From positions 558,001-622,000 of the forward strand of contig CATOTH010000001.1 in assembly GCA_951813065.1 (NCBI GenBank): 64,000 nucleotides of DNA. Reading direction: 5' to 3'. A model generated the notes under the pieces. The model was not told the origin of the DNA. It ran no database searches and worked only from the letters and a program-made list of their open reading frames with translations. Positions 44,877 through 53,160 of the stretch are shown one piece after another. Within the stretch, counting starts at the first letter, position 1; each line of letters starts with the position of its first letter. The translations under genes were made by a program, and so were the position numbers. The stretch is from an uncultured Bryobacterales bacterium (GTDB lineage Bacteria; Acidobacteriota; Terriglobia; Bryobacterales; UBA6623).

Positions 44877-45869
44877 CTAGTTTTCATCTGAAGGGACCGC
44901 ATCATCCGGAACAGTCTGCTCGATGAAGCGGCGGGCGGCATCGACCGCGCCGCCTGTTTCGTCTGCCCCCGGCACGAACTTGGCGAACTTGACCATGTCG
45001 GCTTGTCTCAGAAACCGGCGCAATAACTGCTGGTGATCGCCGCGAACCTGCGGGGCGTTCGCCAATGCCGTGAGAAACTCGTCGGTTGTCTGCTCGGGTG
45101 CACGCAGGCCGAAGCGGTCCTCGATGTAGTGGCGCACAATGTCCGAAAGGCGCAAATAGAACAGCTTGAGATAGCCTTCCGCAAGCAGGTTTTCGGCGAG
45201 CAGGGCGTCTAACTTGGCCAGCGCCGCTTCGTGCGCGGTGACCCTGCGCGGGACGGATTGGGTCTGACGCCGGCGATACCACCACCATCCCGCTGCCGCC
45301 AAAGCCGCACAGGTCGTCAATGCCGCGAGCACCCACCACCACCAAGGCACCGGCATGTCTACGGGATCGGCGATTTCGCGCAATTCGGCACTTTCCGGAT
45401 CCTCGAGCACGCTTTCGACCGAGACTTTCAGTGGATCCGTGGCGATCTCGTCGGCACCGTTGGAAACGACGGTCAAGGCCGGCACTTCATACTCGCCCGG
45501 CAGGAATGGCTGGAGCTCGTACTCGCGGCCGTGGACGACCCGACCACCTTCGAGGAGATGCATCGGCAGCGTCTGCACCTGGGTCACCGCGAAATCCCCC
45601 AGCCCGTCGTTCAATTTCGGGAAATCGATCGAATCACCTTCAGGGCACTCGATCTCAATCCGTAGCAGCGCGCTCTCCACGGTTGTCAGTGCCGCCTTGT
45701 CCAGCGTCAGCTCGAGCCGGAGATCGCCCATCTCGTGGGTTTGGGTGATCGCGGCGGCGGAATCATTCCCGCCAGGACCGGCCGTGCCACACGATTGGGC
45801 CACGGCGGCCACGGTCAGCACCACTACGACACGCCATCGACTCCCGGGCAGCGCGCTCGGACCCTTCAT
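44877..45869 (-). CDS. DUF4381-like membrane protein of the MoxR/Bat locus
   Basis: The 330-residue protein starts with a signal and possible lipobox (VVVVLTVAAVAQSCG). A periplasmic beta-sandwich covers about 40-165 ('DLRLELTLDKAALTTVESALL', 'LPGEYEVPALTV'). One membrane helix preceded by a Trp run is at about 178-200 ('VPWWWWVLAALTTCAALAA'). A cytoplasmic helical part follows ('LFYLRLSDIVRHYIEDRFGL', 'LLRRFLRQADMVKFAKFVP'). This layout fits the DUF4381/BatD-like genes in moxR-DUF58-VWA clusters. It starts inside the stop of the DUF58 gene (ATGA at 45866-45869), so the two are coupled. Confidence 0.75.
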   Translation of the reverse strand: MKGPSALPGSRWRVVVVLTVAAVAQSCGTAGPGGNDSAAAITQTHEMGDLRLELTLDKAALTTVESALLRIEIECPEGDSIDFPKLNDGLGDFAVTQVQTLPMHLLEGGRVVHGREYELQPFLPGEYEVPALTVVSNGADEIATDPLKVSVESVLEDPESAELREIADPVDMPVPWWWWVLAALTTCAALAAAGWWWYRRRQTQSVPRRVTAHEAALAKLDALLAENLLAEGYLKLFYLRLSDIVRHYIEDRFGLRAPEQTTDEFLTALANAPQVRGDHQQLLRRFLRQADMVKFAKFVPGADETGGAVDAARRFIEQTVPDDAVPSDEN

Positions 45870-46768
45870 CGCCGCCTGCCCCGCCTTTGGAACAGCTTCC
45901 GCAAATCCCGGACATAATCCCTGCCAGTCAGCACCTCGACATCATCGATTCCGGTTGCTCGAAAGTAATCCCGACGATGCTCAATGCGCCGGAGCGCCTC
46001 CTCGGCATAGGCGCGACGGACTTGGGCGCTTGAGGTGTCGAGAAGGACCGACTCGCCGGTCTCGGCATCCTGAAGCTCGATCAGTCCCACGTCCGGCAAT
46101 TCTTGCTCCCGCGCATCGCCGACTGCCACCGCGACGAGATCGTGCCTGCGTGCCAGGACACGCAGTTGCTTGCCGCTGTCCTCCTCGATCGTCTTGGGCG
46201 TGAGGAAGTCAGACACCAGGAAAACCACACCCCGCTTGTGAGTTACCCGCCCGAGAAACTCCAGCGCGGAAGCCAGGTTGGTGCCGTGCCCCGCCGGCTC
46301 GAATCGCAGCAACTCGCGGATCAATCGCAGCACATGGGTGCGACCCTTGCTGGGAGCGATCGAAAGTTCGATGCGGTCGGTGAAGACGATCAGGCCGACG
46401 TTGTCGTTGTTGCGAATCGCGGCGAATGCCAGCAAGGCGCAAAACTCCGCGGCAGCTTCGTTCTTGAGCTGGCTGCGGCTGCCGAACGACCCCGATGCCG
46501 ACAGGTCAACGACCAGCCAAACTGTCAGTTCCCGTTCCTCGACATAGCGCTTTACGAATGGCTTGCCCATCCGGGCCGTCACATTCCAGTCGATGCTGCG
46601 GATTTCGTCACCCGGAGCATACTCGCGCACCTCCTCGAACTCGATGCCGCTGCCCTTGAAGACGCTGTGGTATTCGCCAGCCAGCACGTCGTCAACCGCC
46701 TTGTCGGTCTGGATTTCAATCAGGCGGATCTTCTTGGCAACGCTTCGGGTGAAGTCCTTGATGTCCAT
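45866..46768 (-). CDS. DUF58 domain-containing protein
   Basis: The 300-residue protein has the DUF58 signature block 'EYAPGDEIRSIDWNVTARMG' with 'KPFVKRYVEERE', followed by a VWA-like strand and metal site 'WLVVDLSASGSFGS'. The remainder reads as a VWA-type fold ('GLIVFTDRIELSIAPSKGR', 'GVVFLVSDFL'). Length is typical. DUF58 proteins pair with MoxR ATPases and VWA membrane proteins in a chaperone-like system. The gene follows moxR by 42 nt and overlaps the DUF4381-like gene by four bases, so the three form one operon. Confidence 0.93.
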   Translation of the reverse strand: MDIKDFTRSVAKKIRLIEIQTDKAVDDVLAGEYHSVFKGSGIEFEEVREYAPGDEIRSIDWNVTARMGKPFVKRYVEERELTVWLVVDLSASGSFGSRSQLKNEAAAEFCALLAFAAIRNNDNVGLIVFTDRIELSIAPSKGRTHVLRLIRELLRFEPAGHGTNLASALEFLGRVTHKRGVVFLVSDFLTPKTIEEDSGKQLRVLARRHDLVAVAVGDAREQELPDVGLIELQDAETGESVLLDTSSAQVRRAYAEEALRRIEHRRDYFRATGIDDVEVLTGRDYVRDLRKLFQRRGRRR

Positions 46769-46810
46769 TGGCCTGTGATGGCTGGCAAACGACTCGCCGC
46801 AGGCGGGGAT

Positions 46811-47842
46811 CTAGGGAACTTCGACGCCGTCCAGCACCTGCCGGACGATGTCTTCAGAATTGAGTTCCTCAGCTTCCGCTTCGTACGTCACCATCACGCG
46901 ATGCCGCAAGACGTTCCTCGCCACAGATTTGACGTCTTGCGGAGTGACGTACCCGCGGACTTCGAGCATGGCGTGGGCGCGCGCGGCCATTGCCAGGTAG
47001 ATCGTGGCCCGCGGCGAAGCCCCGTGCCTGATCCACTCAGCGATCTTCAAGCCATACGCATCCGGGCGACGCGTGGCTTCGACCAGGTCGACGATGTACT
47101 CCTCGATCTTGGCGTCCATGTAAATCGAGTCAGCCAGTTCCCGCAATCGAACGATGTCACCGGGCGTGAGCACCGCGTCGACTTGGTAATCCGCGCTTGA
47201 TCGCGCCATTCGACGCAGGATCTCGAGTTCCTGCTCCCGGGTCGGATAGCCGACCCTGAGCTTCAACATGAATCGGTCGACTTGAGCCTCCGGGAGCGGA
47301 TACGTGCCCTCCTGCTCGATCGGGTTCTGGGTGGCAAGCACCAAGAAGGGATCCTCAAGACCATATGATCCTTCGCCGATCGTGACCTGGCGTTCCTGCA
47401 TTGCCTCGAGCAGTGCGCTTTGCACTTTCGCGGGGGCACGGTTGATTTCGTCCGCCAGGACGATGTTGGCGAAGATCGGCCCCTTTTTCGTGCTGAAACC
47501 GCCGTCGGCGGGGGAATAGATCAACGTGCCGATCAGGTCTGCGGGTAGCAGGTCCGGCGTGAACTGAATTCGGCTGAACGACGCCTGGATCGTCTTCGCC
47601 AGTGTCGTGACCGAGAGCGTCTTGGCCAATCCCGGCACTCCCTCGATGAGGACGTGGTTGTTACACAGCAGTGCGAGCAGCAACCCGTCGACAAGCTCTT
47701 CCTGGCCGACGATGACCCGCCCAATTTCACGACGCACTGTAGCCAGAACGGCCGCTTCAGCTTCGACGCGGCGACCGGTTTCGCGAACGTCCCGTGCTTG
47801 CGGAAGGAGGGTTTCGGACGCCAAGGCTGATGTTTCGTCCAC
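46811..47842 (-). CDS. MoxR family AAA+ ATPase
   Basis: The start is uncertain: the frame is open to 47992. GTG 47842 (AGGCAAAG upstream) gives about 343 residues, close to family length; GTG 47845 is equally possible. Motifs are intact: Walker A '[14 protein letters not shown]', '[16 protein letters not shown]', Walker B '[22 protein letters not shown]', sensor 1 '[21 protein letters not shown]' and 'RASIY'-like '[17 protein letters not shown]'. MoxR proteins remodel partner proteins, notably VWA-domain proteins such as BatA/BatB. Here those partners are encoded 10-16 kb away on the same strand (58.0-63.9 kb) instead of directly downstream. Confidence 0.95.
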   Translation of the reverse strand: MDETSALASETLLPQARDVRETGRRVEAEAAVLATVRREIGRVIVGQEELVDGLLLALLCNNHVLIEGVPGLAKTLSVTTLAKTIQASFSRIQFTPDLLPADLIGTLIYSPADGGFSTKKGPIFANIVLADEINRAPAKVQSALLEAMQERQVTIGEGSYGLEDPFLVLATQNPIEQEGTYPLPEAQVDRFMLKLRVGYPTREQELEILRRMARSSADYQVDAVLTPGDIVRLRELADSIYMDAKIEEYIVDLVEATRRPDAYGLKIAEWIRHGASPRATIYLAMAARAHAMLEVRGYVTPQDVKSVARNVLRHRVMVTYEAEAEELNSEDIVRQVLDGVEVP

Positions 47843-48062
47843 CACTTTGCCTAATTTATCAAAGCGGCAAGTTCTGCTTGGGTGTCCGGCCCGGCATTGC
47901 ACCACAGGACAGCCCCGACACGATGCCAGCATTGGACCTGCCGGCATCTGGATTGCACCAGGCCGCAGCCCAAACCGATCGCCACGACCCACCGATCACG
48001 ATCGGGAAGCTGACTCGCTTCACGAGTTGAGCGCTGTTGCCGATGTCCGGCCAGGCCAGTCC

Positions 48063-49856
48063 CTACGGCTCGTTTGCCGTCACCCCTGCGTCTCGCGATC
48101 CCTGGACGATCTCCGCCAGATACCCTTGCGCCAGGATCGCGGCGCCATTGATCTGTTCGGTAACAAACGCGAAGCCTTGGCCGTGCTGGAAGCCGCACTC
48201 GGCTACTAGATAGCCTTGGAAATCGGTAACCGCGTCCACCCCCTGCAAGACATTGCCGTCCGACAGCGTAAACGCAAGATTCTTGCCAGCCTGGAGTTCA
48301 ACTGACGTCTGCGCGACGAGGTCAACCTGGCCTTCCGCGTTCGAGTTGTGGTACTGCAAGCGGCACCGCCCGGCCTGGAAGCGCGACCCAAGCGGATCAG
48401 CCGACGTGTTGGTGATCACGATGGCAGTATCGAAGTTGTTGCGGTTCGTCACAAACGGGAAGAACAGGGACGTTCCACAATTGTTGAGTTGAATCCTGGG
48501 ACGAGGCGATGGATTCGATTCCACGAATCGAACGCCTTGGCCAGCGAGTCTCGGCCCGGCTGGCGCAAGGCTCGCCGTCACCGTGACCTCTCCGCCCTGA
48601 AGCATCTCTGCCGATCCAGCGGAACGCGTCAACTTCACAGGGATCCTACAGTACTCGACAGCCAACGGGTCAGCGCGGGCCACCTCATACCACACTGCCG
48701 TCCCGTCCTCGGCGGAGGTCGGCACACTGCGCTCTATGGGTTGTCCGGAAGCGACCGTCCCTCCAAGCCCGTACTGGTCGGCGCCATTGACAAGTCCCAG
48801 CGACAGGGACCCCGAAGTTGCGGGGCCAGGACAAGCGACAGTGGTCGGCACCGAAACCGACACACCATCAGGAAGGCCGGACAATCCGATACGGATGCGG
48901 GTGCCCAACGCCGCAAGCCCAGATCCCCCCCCGCCTCCTCGAATCGGGTAGTAGGATTCCTCCCATCCCGGATCACCCGGACGGACGCTCGCCTTGGGTG
49001 CCGTCTTGAAGGCATAGGCAAATCCCTCGGCGACCGTGACCTCGACAGATGCCTCGAGATGAGAGCAAAGACGGTCAGGCTCCGGCGCGCTCGCTTTGAC
49101 CCGAATCCCACGAGCCGCCTCCGCAACGGTGAGGACGCTGCCATCCAGTTGGACGGGGACATCGGGCGACCTCAGTGATAAATGGGCCTTGACCGAAATA
49201 GCCGCCGTACTTGGTTCTACGCTGGCCCCCATCTGGGCTGCGTTCACTCGGATATTCGTCAGCCGGATCGTGGTGGTCCATGGATGGCACCCTCCTTCGA
49301 CGCCGATCCTCCCGCTGCAATCCGCCACCGGTTCAGCCATTGAATTCTCGCCGCCGATCGCCGCCCCGGGGATCGGGATGGCAATCCCGTCCCATCGGAG
49401 CCTGCTGGAATCAAGCGGCTCCACGCGAGCAAGCACCGGATCCTGCACGGTCATGTTGCCGACGGCGCAATTTGTAAACCGGCGGTCCGCTCCGACGCTC
49501 TCGCAACGTTTCCCGTTGATGACCAATACGGCGTCGGTCACGGTCGGACCGAGCCCGTAGTCGGTGCGATTGCTGCTGGCAGCGTTGAGCGATACAGACA
49601 AGTCCGCTTCAAAGTATCCCCGCGGCTCGAAGCCGGACGCAGGCGCGGCGTTGTGGCACGTGAGCAAGATGTCGCCGACGAGTTCGTTCATGCCCTCGCC
49701 GCGTACGAGCGGCGGGGTCGAAGACGCGGAACATCGGATGACACCGACTTCTGCGCTAGGGACTGGGGATACCGACTGCGCGGGCAGGCTAGGGATCCAC
49801 AGGACAATGGCGGCGAATACCGCGGGTTTGCAGCAACCTGCCAGGCAAGTCGCCAT
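48063..49856 (-). CDS. Secreted protein with C-terminal FPFVTN domain (paralogue A)
   Basis: The 597-residue protein has an N-terminal signal (about 10-27). It shares its whole layout with the upstream gene at 49856-51601: a Cys-containing N-terminal block ('RGEGMNELVGDILLTCHNAA'), 'SVSLNAASSNRT', a block ending 'IRLTNIRVNAAQMGA', a Gly-rich linker, and a C-terminal domain (about 460-580) with 'NNCGTSLFFPFVTNRNNFDT', 'AIVITNTS', 'DFQGYLVAECGFQHGQGFAF' and 'QGYLAEIV'. Cys residues recur at matching positions, suggesting disulfides. I recall similar proteins from Solibacter/Bryobacter relatives, without a known function. Its ATG overlaps the TAA of the paralogue (TAATG), so translation is coupled. 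Confidence 0.75.
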   Translation of the reverse strand: MATCLAGCCKPAVFAAIVLWIPSLPAQSVSPVPSAEVGVIRCSASSTPPLVRGEGMNELVGDILLTCHNAAPASGFEPRGYFEADLSVSLNAASSNRTDYGLGPTVTDAVLVINGKRCESVGADRRFTNCAVGNMTVQDPVLARVEPLDSSRLRWDGIAIPIPGAAIGGENSMAEPVADCSGRIGVEGGCHPWTTTIRLTNIRVNAAQMGASVEPSTAAISVKAHLSLRSPDVPVQLDGSVLTVAEAARGIRVKASAPEPDRLCSHLEASVEVTVAEGFAYAFKTAPKASVRPGDPGWEESYYPIRGGGGGSGLAALGTRIRIGLSGLPDGVSVSVPTTVACPGPATSGSLSLGLVNGADQYGLGGTVASGQPIERSVPTSAEDGTAVWYEVARADPLAVEYCRIPVKLTRSAGSAEMLQGGEVTVTASLAPAGPRLAGQGVRFVESNPSPRPRIQLNNCGTSLFFPFVTNRNNFDTAIVITNTSADPLGSRFQAGRCRLQYHNSNAEGQVDLVAQTSVELQAGKNLAFTLSDGNVLQGVDAVTDFQGYLVAECGFQHGQGFAFVTEQINGAAILAQGYLAEIVQGSRDAGVTANEP

Positions 49857-51601
49857 TATCGTCCGGCCTCGCTCGGAACGAGCCGCTTGCCTTCCGAATT
49901 GATCGGGACGACAGGTGCAATGTAGCCCATTCCTAAATCGGGAATCGCGCCGAACCCGTCAGAAATGAACGCATAACCTCGGGCACCTGGGTAACCACAG
50001 ACGGCCATCACGTATCCCTGGTACTGTTCCGTACCCAGGATGTTCTGGACGGGATTGCCGCCGGAGACCGTGAATACGAGTTGCTGGCCGGGATTGAGAG
50101 GCGTGGAGTGCTGGACCAACAGGACTTCCTCGCCGCCCGCCGCCGAGCCATAGTAATGCAACTGGCATGAGCCAGCCTGTGCTGTCTGTGCGCCGCTCAG
50201 GGAGTGTAGCGATCCGTGGGTGATCACGATGCCGGTATCGAATCCGCCTTGGTTGGACACGAACGGGAACAAGAGAGTCGTTCCGCAACCAGCGAGGTCG
50301 GCGCGGGTCTCATCAAGGCTGGACGGAGGCACAAAGCGCGGAATTGGCGCTTCCGAACTGGCAGAACGGACCGCGCTCCGCGGAGCGAAGCCGGCCGCGA
50401 CCTTGGCGCGGGCATTCGCCACGCGACCAGAGTCGGCTTCGAACCGAACTGGAACATGACAGTCTTCCACCTTGAGCGGCGCGTGCGAGAGTACTTCGTA
50501 GAAGACTTGGCCAGTCCCGCTGTCGAGCATGACGGGCACCATCGATCCAACGGCGCCTGAGCCTGAAGTCGCACTGCCACCCAGGCCCGCTCCAGAGTGG
50601 CCTGTCACCAAGCCGATCGTGAGAGCATCGCGGTGTGCCGAAGTGGCGCCATCGAATTCGGGCTGGTAGCACGCCAGCGAGGAAGGCAAGCTGATCGAGA
50701 TACCCTCGGGTACATCGCTGAACTCAAGTCCGACTCGAGTGGGGGGGGAAGCACCCGCGTTGACGGTCGCTGGCGCACCAGTACGAAATGCGCTTGCGAA
50801 TCCCTCGCGCAAATGGACGGTTGCGCGCCCGAGTTCGTCGCCCAAGCAAGCGGAAACGGTGTCTTCGCCCTGGACGCCGAGCCCGAGGCCGGCGACAGGA
50901 TGCGCGAGCTGCAGGACACTGTTTCGCACCGCAATGCCGGCGTCAGAGCGGATTGTTACTGAACCCGTCACCGGCATTCCCGCCGAACCTGGTCCCGTAG
51001 CCAGTTGCAGCTGGGCCGCATTCACTCGGATGTCACGAATCCGCATCTCGGCAACCCAGGGCTCGCCGTCCGCCTCTCCGTCAGCGGCAAGCGGAAGGGT
51101 CACATCGGCCCAAGTGAGCCTGTTGAGGTCAGCCAGGCGGCCAAACTGCGGATCCTGCACCTCGCTGGAAGGCGCCCCGCACGAGCCGTAGGTCGAGCCG
51201 GTTGCCGCCGGGCTAGCGCAATCATTCCCGTTCACAACGAGCACTGCATCCGCGGTATCGCTGCCTCCCTCCGCGGACCCCGTCGAATTCGTAACGCTTG
51301 CGTTCAGCGCAACCGACACCTCGACTCGGAGAGTGCCAGCAAGAACCGGCGCCGATGTCGAGTCCGACGTACAGGTCAGGAGGATGTCCGCCAATGGCTC
51401 GGCGATTCCTTCCGCATAGACCGTTTGCGGCAACGCGGCTGCGGTGCAGGAAATTGCGGGCCAGGGCTGTCCGAGGACAGGACAGCACAGCAAAACACCG
51501 AGGAGACCGCCGAGCAAACGTGAGCGTGCCTTGCTCAATGCATCCTCTTCCTTGGCCATTCTCGCATAGGCCTTGCGATTCGGAGGAGTCGGGTCGGGCA
51601 C
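49856..51601 (-). CDS. Secreted protein with C-terminal FPFVTN domain (paralogue B)
   Basis: The 581-residue protein is the first gene of the tandem pair. The signal peptide is preceded by a basic stretch ('KARSRLLGGLLGVLLCCPVLG', about 24-44), so a start slightly inside the open frame is possible. It shares with paralogue A 'YAEGIAEPLADILLTCTSD', 'SVALNASVTNS', 'DAVLVVNGNDC', 'IRDIRVNAAQLQL' and the C-terminal 'GCGTTLLFPFVSNQGGFDT', 'GIVITHG', 'QYQGYVMAVCGYPGARGYAF' and 'MGYIAPVV'. The pair probably makes extracellular or surface proteins. The middle regions have diverged, consistent with an old duplication. The gene lies 63 nt from the TIM-barrel gene on the same strand. Confidence 0.75.
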   Translation of the reverse strand: MPDPTPPNRKAYARMAKEEDALSKARSRLLGGLLGVLLCCPVLGQPWPAISCTAAALPQTVYAEGIAEPLADILLTCTSDSTSAPVLAGTLRVEVSVALNASVTNSTGSAEGGSDTADAVLVVNGNDCASPAATGSTYGSCGAPSSEVQDPQFGRLADLNRLTWADVTLPLAADGEADGEPWVAEMRIRDIRVNAAQLQLATGPGSAGMPVTGSVTIRSDAGIAVRNSVLQLAHPVAGLGLGVQGEDTVSACLGDELGRATVHLREGFASAFRTGAPATVNAGASPPTRVGLEFSDVPEGISISLPSSLACYQPEFDGATSAHRDALTIGLVTGHSGAGLGGSATSGSGAVGSMVPVMLDSGTGQVFYEVLSHAPLKVEDCHVPVRFEADSGRVANARAKVAAGFAPRSAVRSASSEAPIPRFVPPSSLDETRADLAGCGTTLLFPFVSNQGGFDTGIVITHGSLHSLSGAQTAQAGSCQLHYYGSAAGGEEVLLVQHSTPLNPGQQLVFTVSGGNPVQNILGTEQYQGYVMAVCGYPGARGYAFISDGFGAIPDLGMGYIAPVVPINSEGKRLVPSEAGR

Positions 51602-51664
51602 TCCCGAGTGCCCGACCCGGCCGTCTATTCCGACAGCGCCAAACCGGCTGGGGAGGCCAAAGAC

Positions 51665-52615
51665 CTAGCCCACGAGAGCGAAGGCCCGGCTCAACGCTTG
51701 GCCGGTGATTCGGCTCGCCTCGTCGTCATCCATGTCGCGGAGTTCCCTGTTGAATGGCTCGGCCCGAATCGGACCGTCGTAGCCTATTGCTACAAGCGCT
51801 TCCAGAAAGTCCCGGATGTCGATTACTCCGGTGGCGAGCGGGAGTTCTCGCTGGTTGTCGAACTGGTCGTCGCGCGCTATCCCAGACGGGGCGTCGTTGA
51901 GGTCCGCCGACACCACATCGGAATTGGACAACGTCCTGATATCCGCCCCGGTCTCGCCCGAGGTCCACCAATGCCAGGAATCCAGGACGATCCCTACATT
52001 CCTCGCACCGATTTCGGCGATCAGGTCTTTCGTTCCTGCCATGGTGTGCACAAACGAGTACCGCATCGCCGTCCAGTTGCGCTTGGTGCCTACATATTCG
52101 AGTCCGAGTCGCAAGCCTCGGTCATGGAGCACGTCCGCTACCTTGCGCAAGCGATCCGCTGTGAGCTTCATGTTCTGCATATAGGTCAGCGTGTCGCTGG
52201 ACGGCCTCAGCCATGTGCCAATCCGTGTCACGCCGGCGGCTTGCAACGCGTCCGCCTGTCGGGGCAGCCCCGCCAAGCTCTCATCGAATTCTGCATCGCC
52301 CTTGCGAAACTCGACCGGCAGACCGGCGGCGGCCCACCGTAGCTCGTGTTTCTCCAGGGCCTCGACATGCCGTCCGACCCCGTCTCGGAGCAGGTCCTGC
52401 GGGAACGGCTGGACCGAGTCGAAACCGTGCTTCGCTGCCAGTTCGATCGCAAGAGTCTGGTCGGCCGCGACACCTAGGCTGCCTGGGACAAACGCGGTAT
52501 AGAATCTCCGCTGCGCGGCCGAAACCGGGATTCGAGAAATGCTGCCCGCAGCCAGGCCCGCACGAATAAAGTCCCGTCGGCCGATCGTTCGCGAATCGTT
52601 CGCTCCGTTCCACAT
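51665..52615 (-). CDS. Sugar phosphate isomerase/epimerase-like TIM barrel, Tat-exported
   Basis: From ATG 52615 the protein has 316 residues with a twin-arginine signal (IGRRDFIRAGLAAGS, about 11-25). The frame is open to 52720 but lacks a signal there. It shows the xylose-isomerase-like TIM-barrel pattern: 'ELAAKHGFDSVQPFPQDLL', 'GVTRIGTWLRPSSDTL', 'ADVLHDRGLRLGLEYVGTKR', 'VGIVLDSWHWWTSGET', 'VSADLNDAPSG' and a final Glu in 'IGYDGPIRAEPFN'. Metal ligands would be the Glu, Asp and His residues in these blocks. The substrate is unknown. Tat export fits the abundance of exported sugar-modifying enzymes of this fold in Acidobacteriota and Planctomycetes. Confidence 0.85.
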   Translation of the reverse strand: MWNGANDSRTIGRRDFIRAGLAAGSISRIPVSAAQRRFYTAFVPGSLGVAADQTLAIELAAKHGFDSVQPFPQDLLRDGVGRHVEALEKHELRWAAAGLPVEFRKGDAEFDESLAGLPRQADALQAAGVTRIGTWLRPSSDTLTYMQNMKLTADRLRKVADVLHDRGLRLGLEYVGTKRNWTAMRYSFVHTMAGTKDLIAEIGARNVGIVLDSWHWWTSGETGADIRTLSNSDVVSADLNDAPSGIARDDQFDNQRELPLATGVIDIRDFLEALVAIGYDGPIRAEPFNRELRDMDDDEASRITGQALSRAFALVG

Positions 52616-52737
52616 AGCGGAAAAAATATAGCAAGCAGCAGCGCTGCCATGCGTCAAGGGAGTTGGTCTACGCCCCTCTATACAAGCTTTGTGGAAAATG
52701 TTTCGAGATTTGTGTATCATTTGAGAGTAGGGTCACC

Positions 52738-53091
52738 GTGACAGACGAGAGTTTTATTCGTCGCCAGACCGAGATCAGTGAACAGTCGAGCCCGCCTCGG
52801 AGGCGGGTGTCGCCATGGGCAGTTTGGGTATACGGGCTACCCGCCCTTGCCCTGCTGCTTGGTGTGATGCACGCCTTTGGAGCAGGCCCCTTCCAACCGC
52901 TGACGAAGACGTTGGCGAGCGAATCCCAACTGGAACAACAGATCGTCGATCTCAAGGAAGAGACTCAGGCCCTTGAAGAGGAGGTCGAGTCTCTAATGCC
53001 CGGGAACTTCGGCATCGAGAAGCACGCCCGGGAGCAGCTGTTCTGGTCCAAGCCGGGAGAGATCGTGGTGCACCTCCCCGACAAGCAGTAG
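52738..53091 (+). CDS. Septum formation initiator family protein (FtsB/DivIC-like)
   Basis: GTG 52738 (AGGG upstream) gives 117 residues; the longer open frame from 52663 has no better start. A cytoplasmic N-terminus rich in Pro/Arg is followed by one membrane helix (about residues 38-55, 'VYGLPALALLLGVMHAFG'), a coiled coil ('SESQLEQQIVDLKEETQALEEE' region, about 64-95) and the family end motif 'IEKHAREQLFWSKPGEIVV'. FtsB/DivIC proteins form a periplasmic coiled-coil complex with FtsL and FtsQ/DivIB at the division septum. The gene is isolated from other division genes here and divergent from the TIM-barrel gene. Confidence 0.88.
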   Translation: MTDESFIRRQTEISEQSSPPRRRVSPWAVWVYGLPALALLLGVMHAFGAGPFQPLTKTLASESQLEQQIVDLKEETQALEEEVESLMPGNFGIEKHAREQLFWSKPGEIVVHLPDKQ

Positions 53092-53160
53092 TCTCCCCGG
53101 GCCGGCATTAGCAACGCTGCGGCCTCAAGACAGCCAATCAATCAAAGTTGGAACTCTCGG

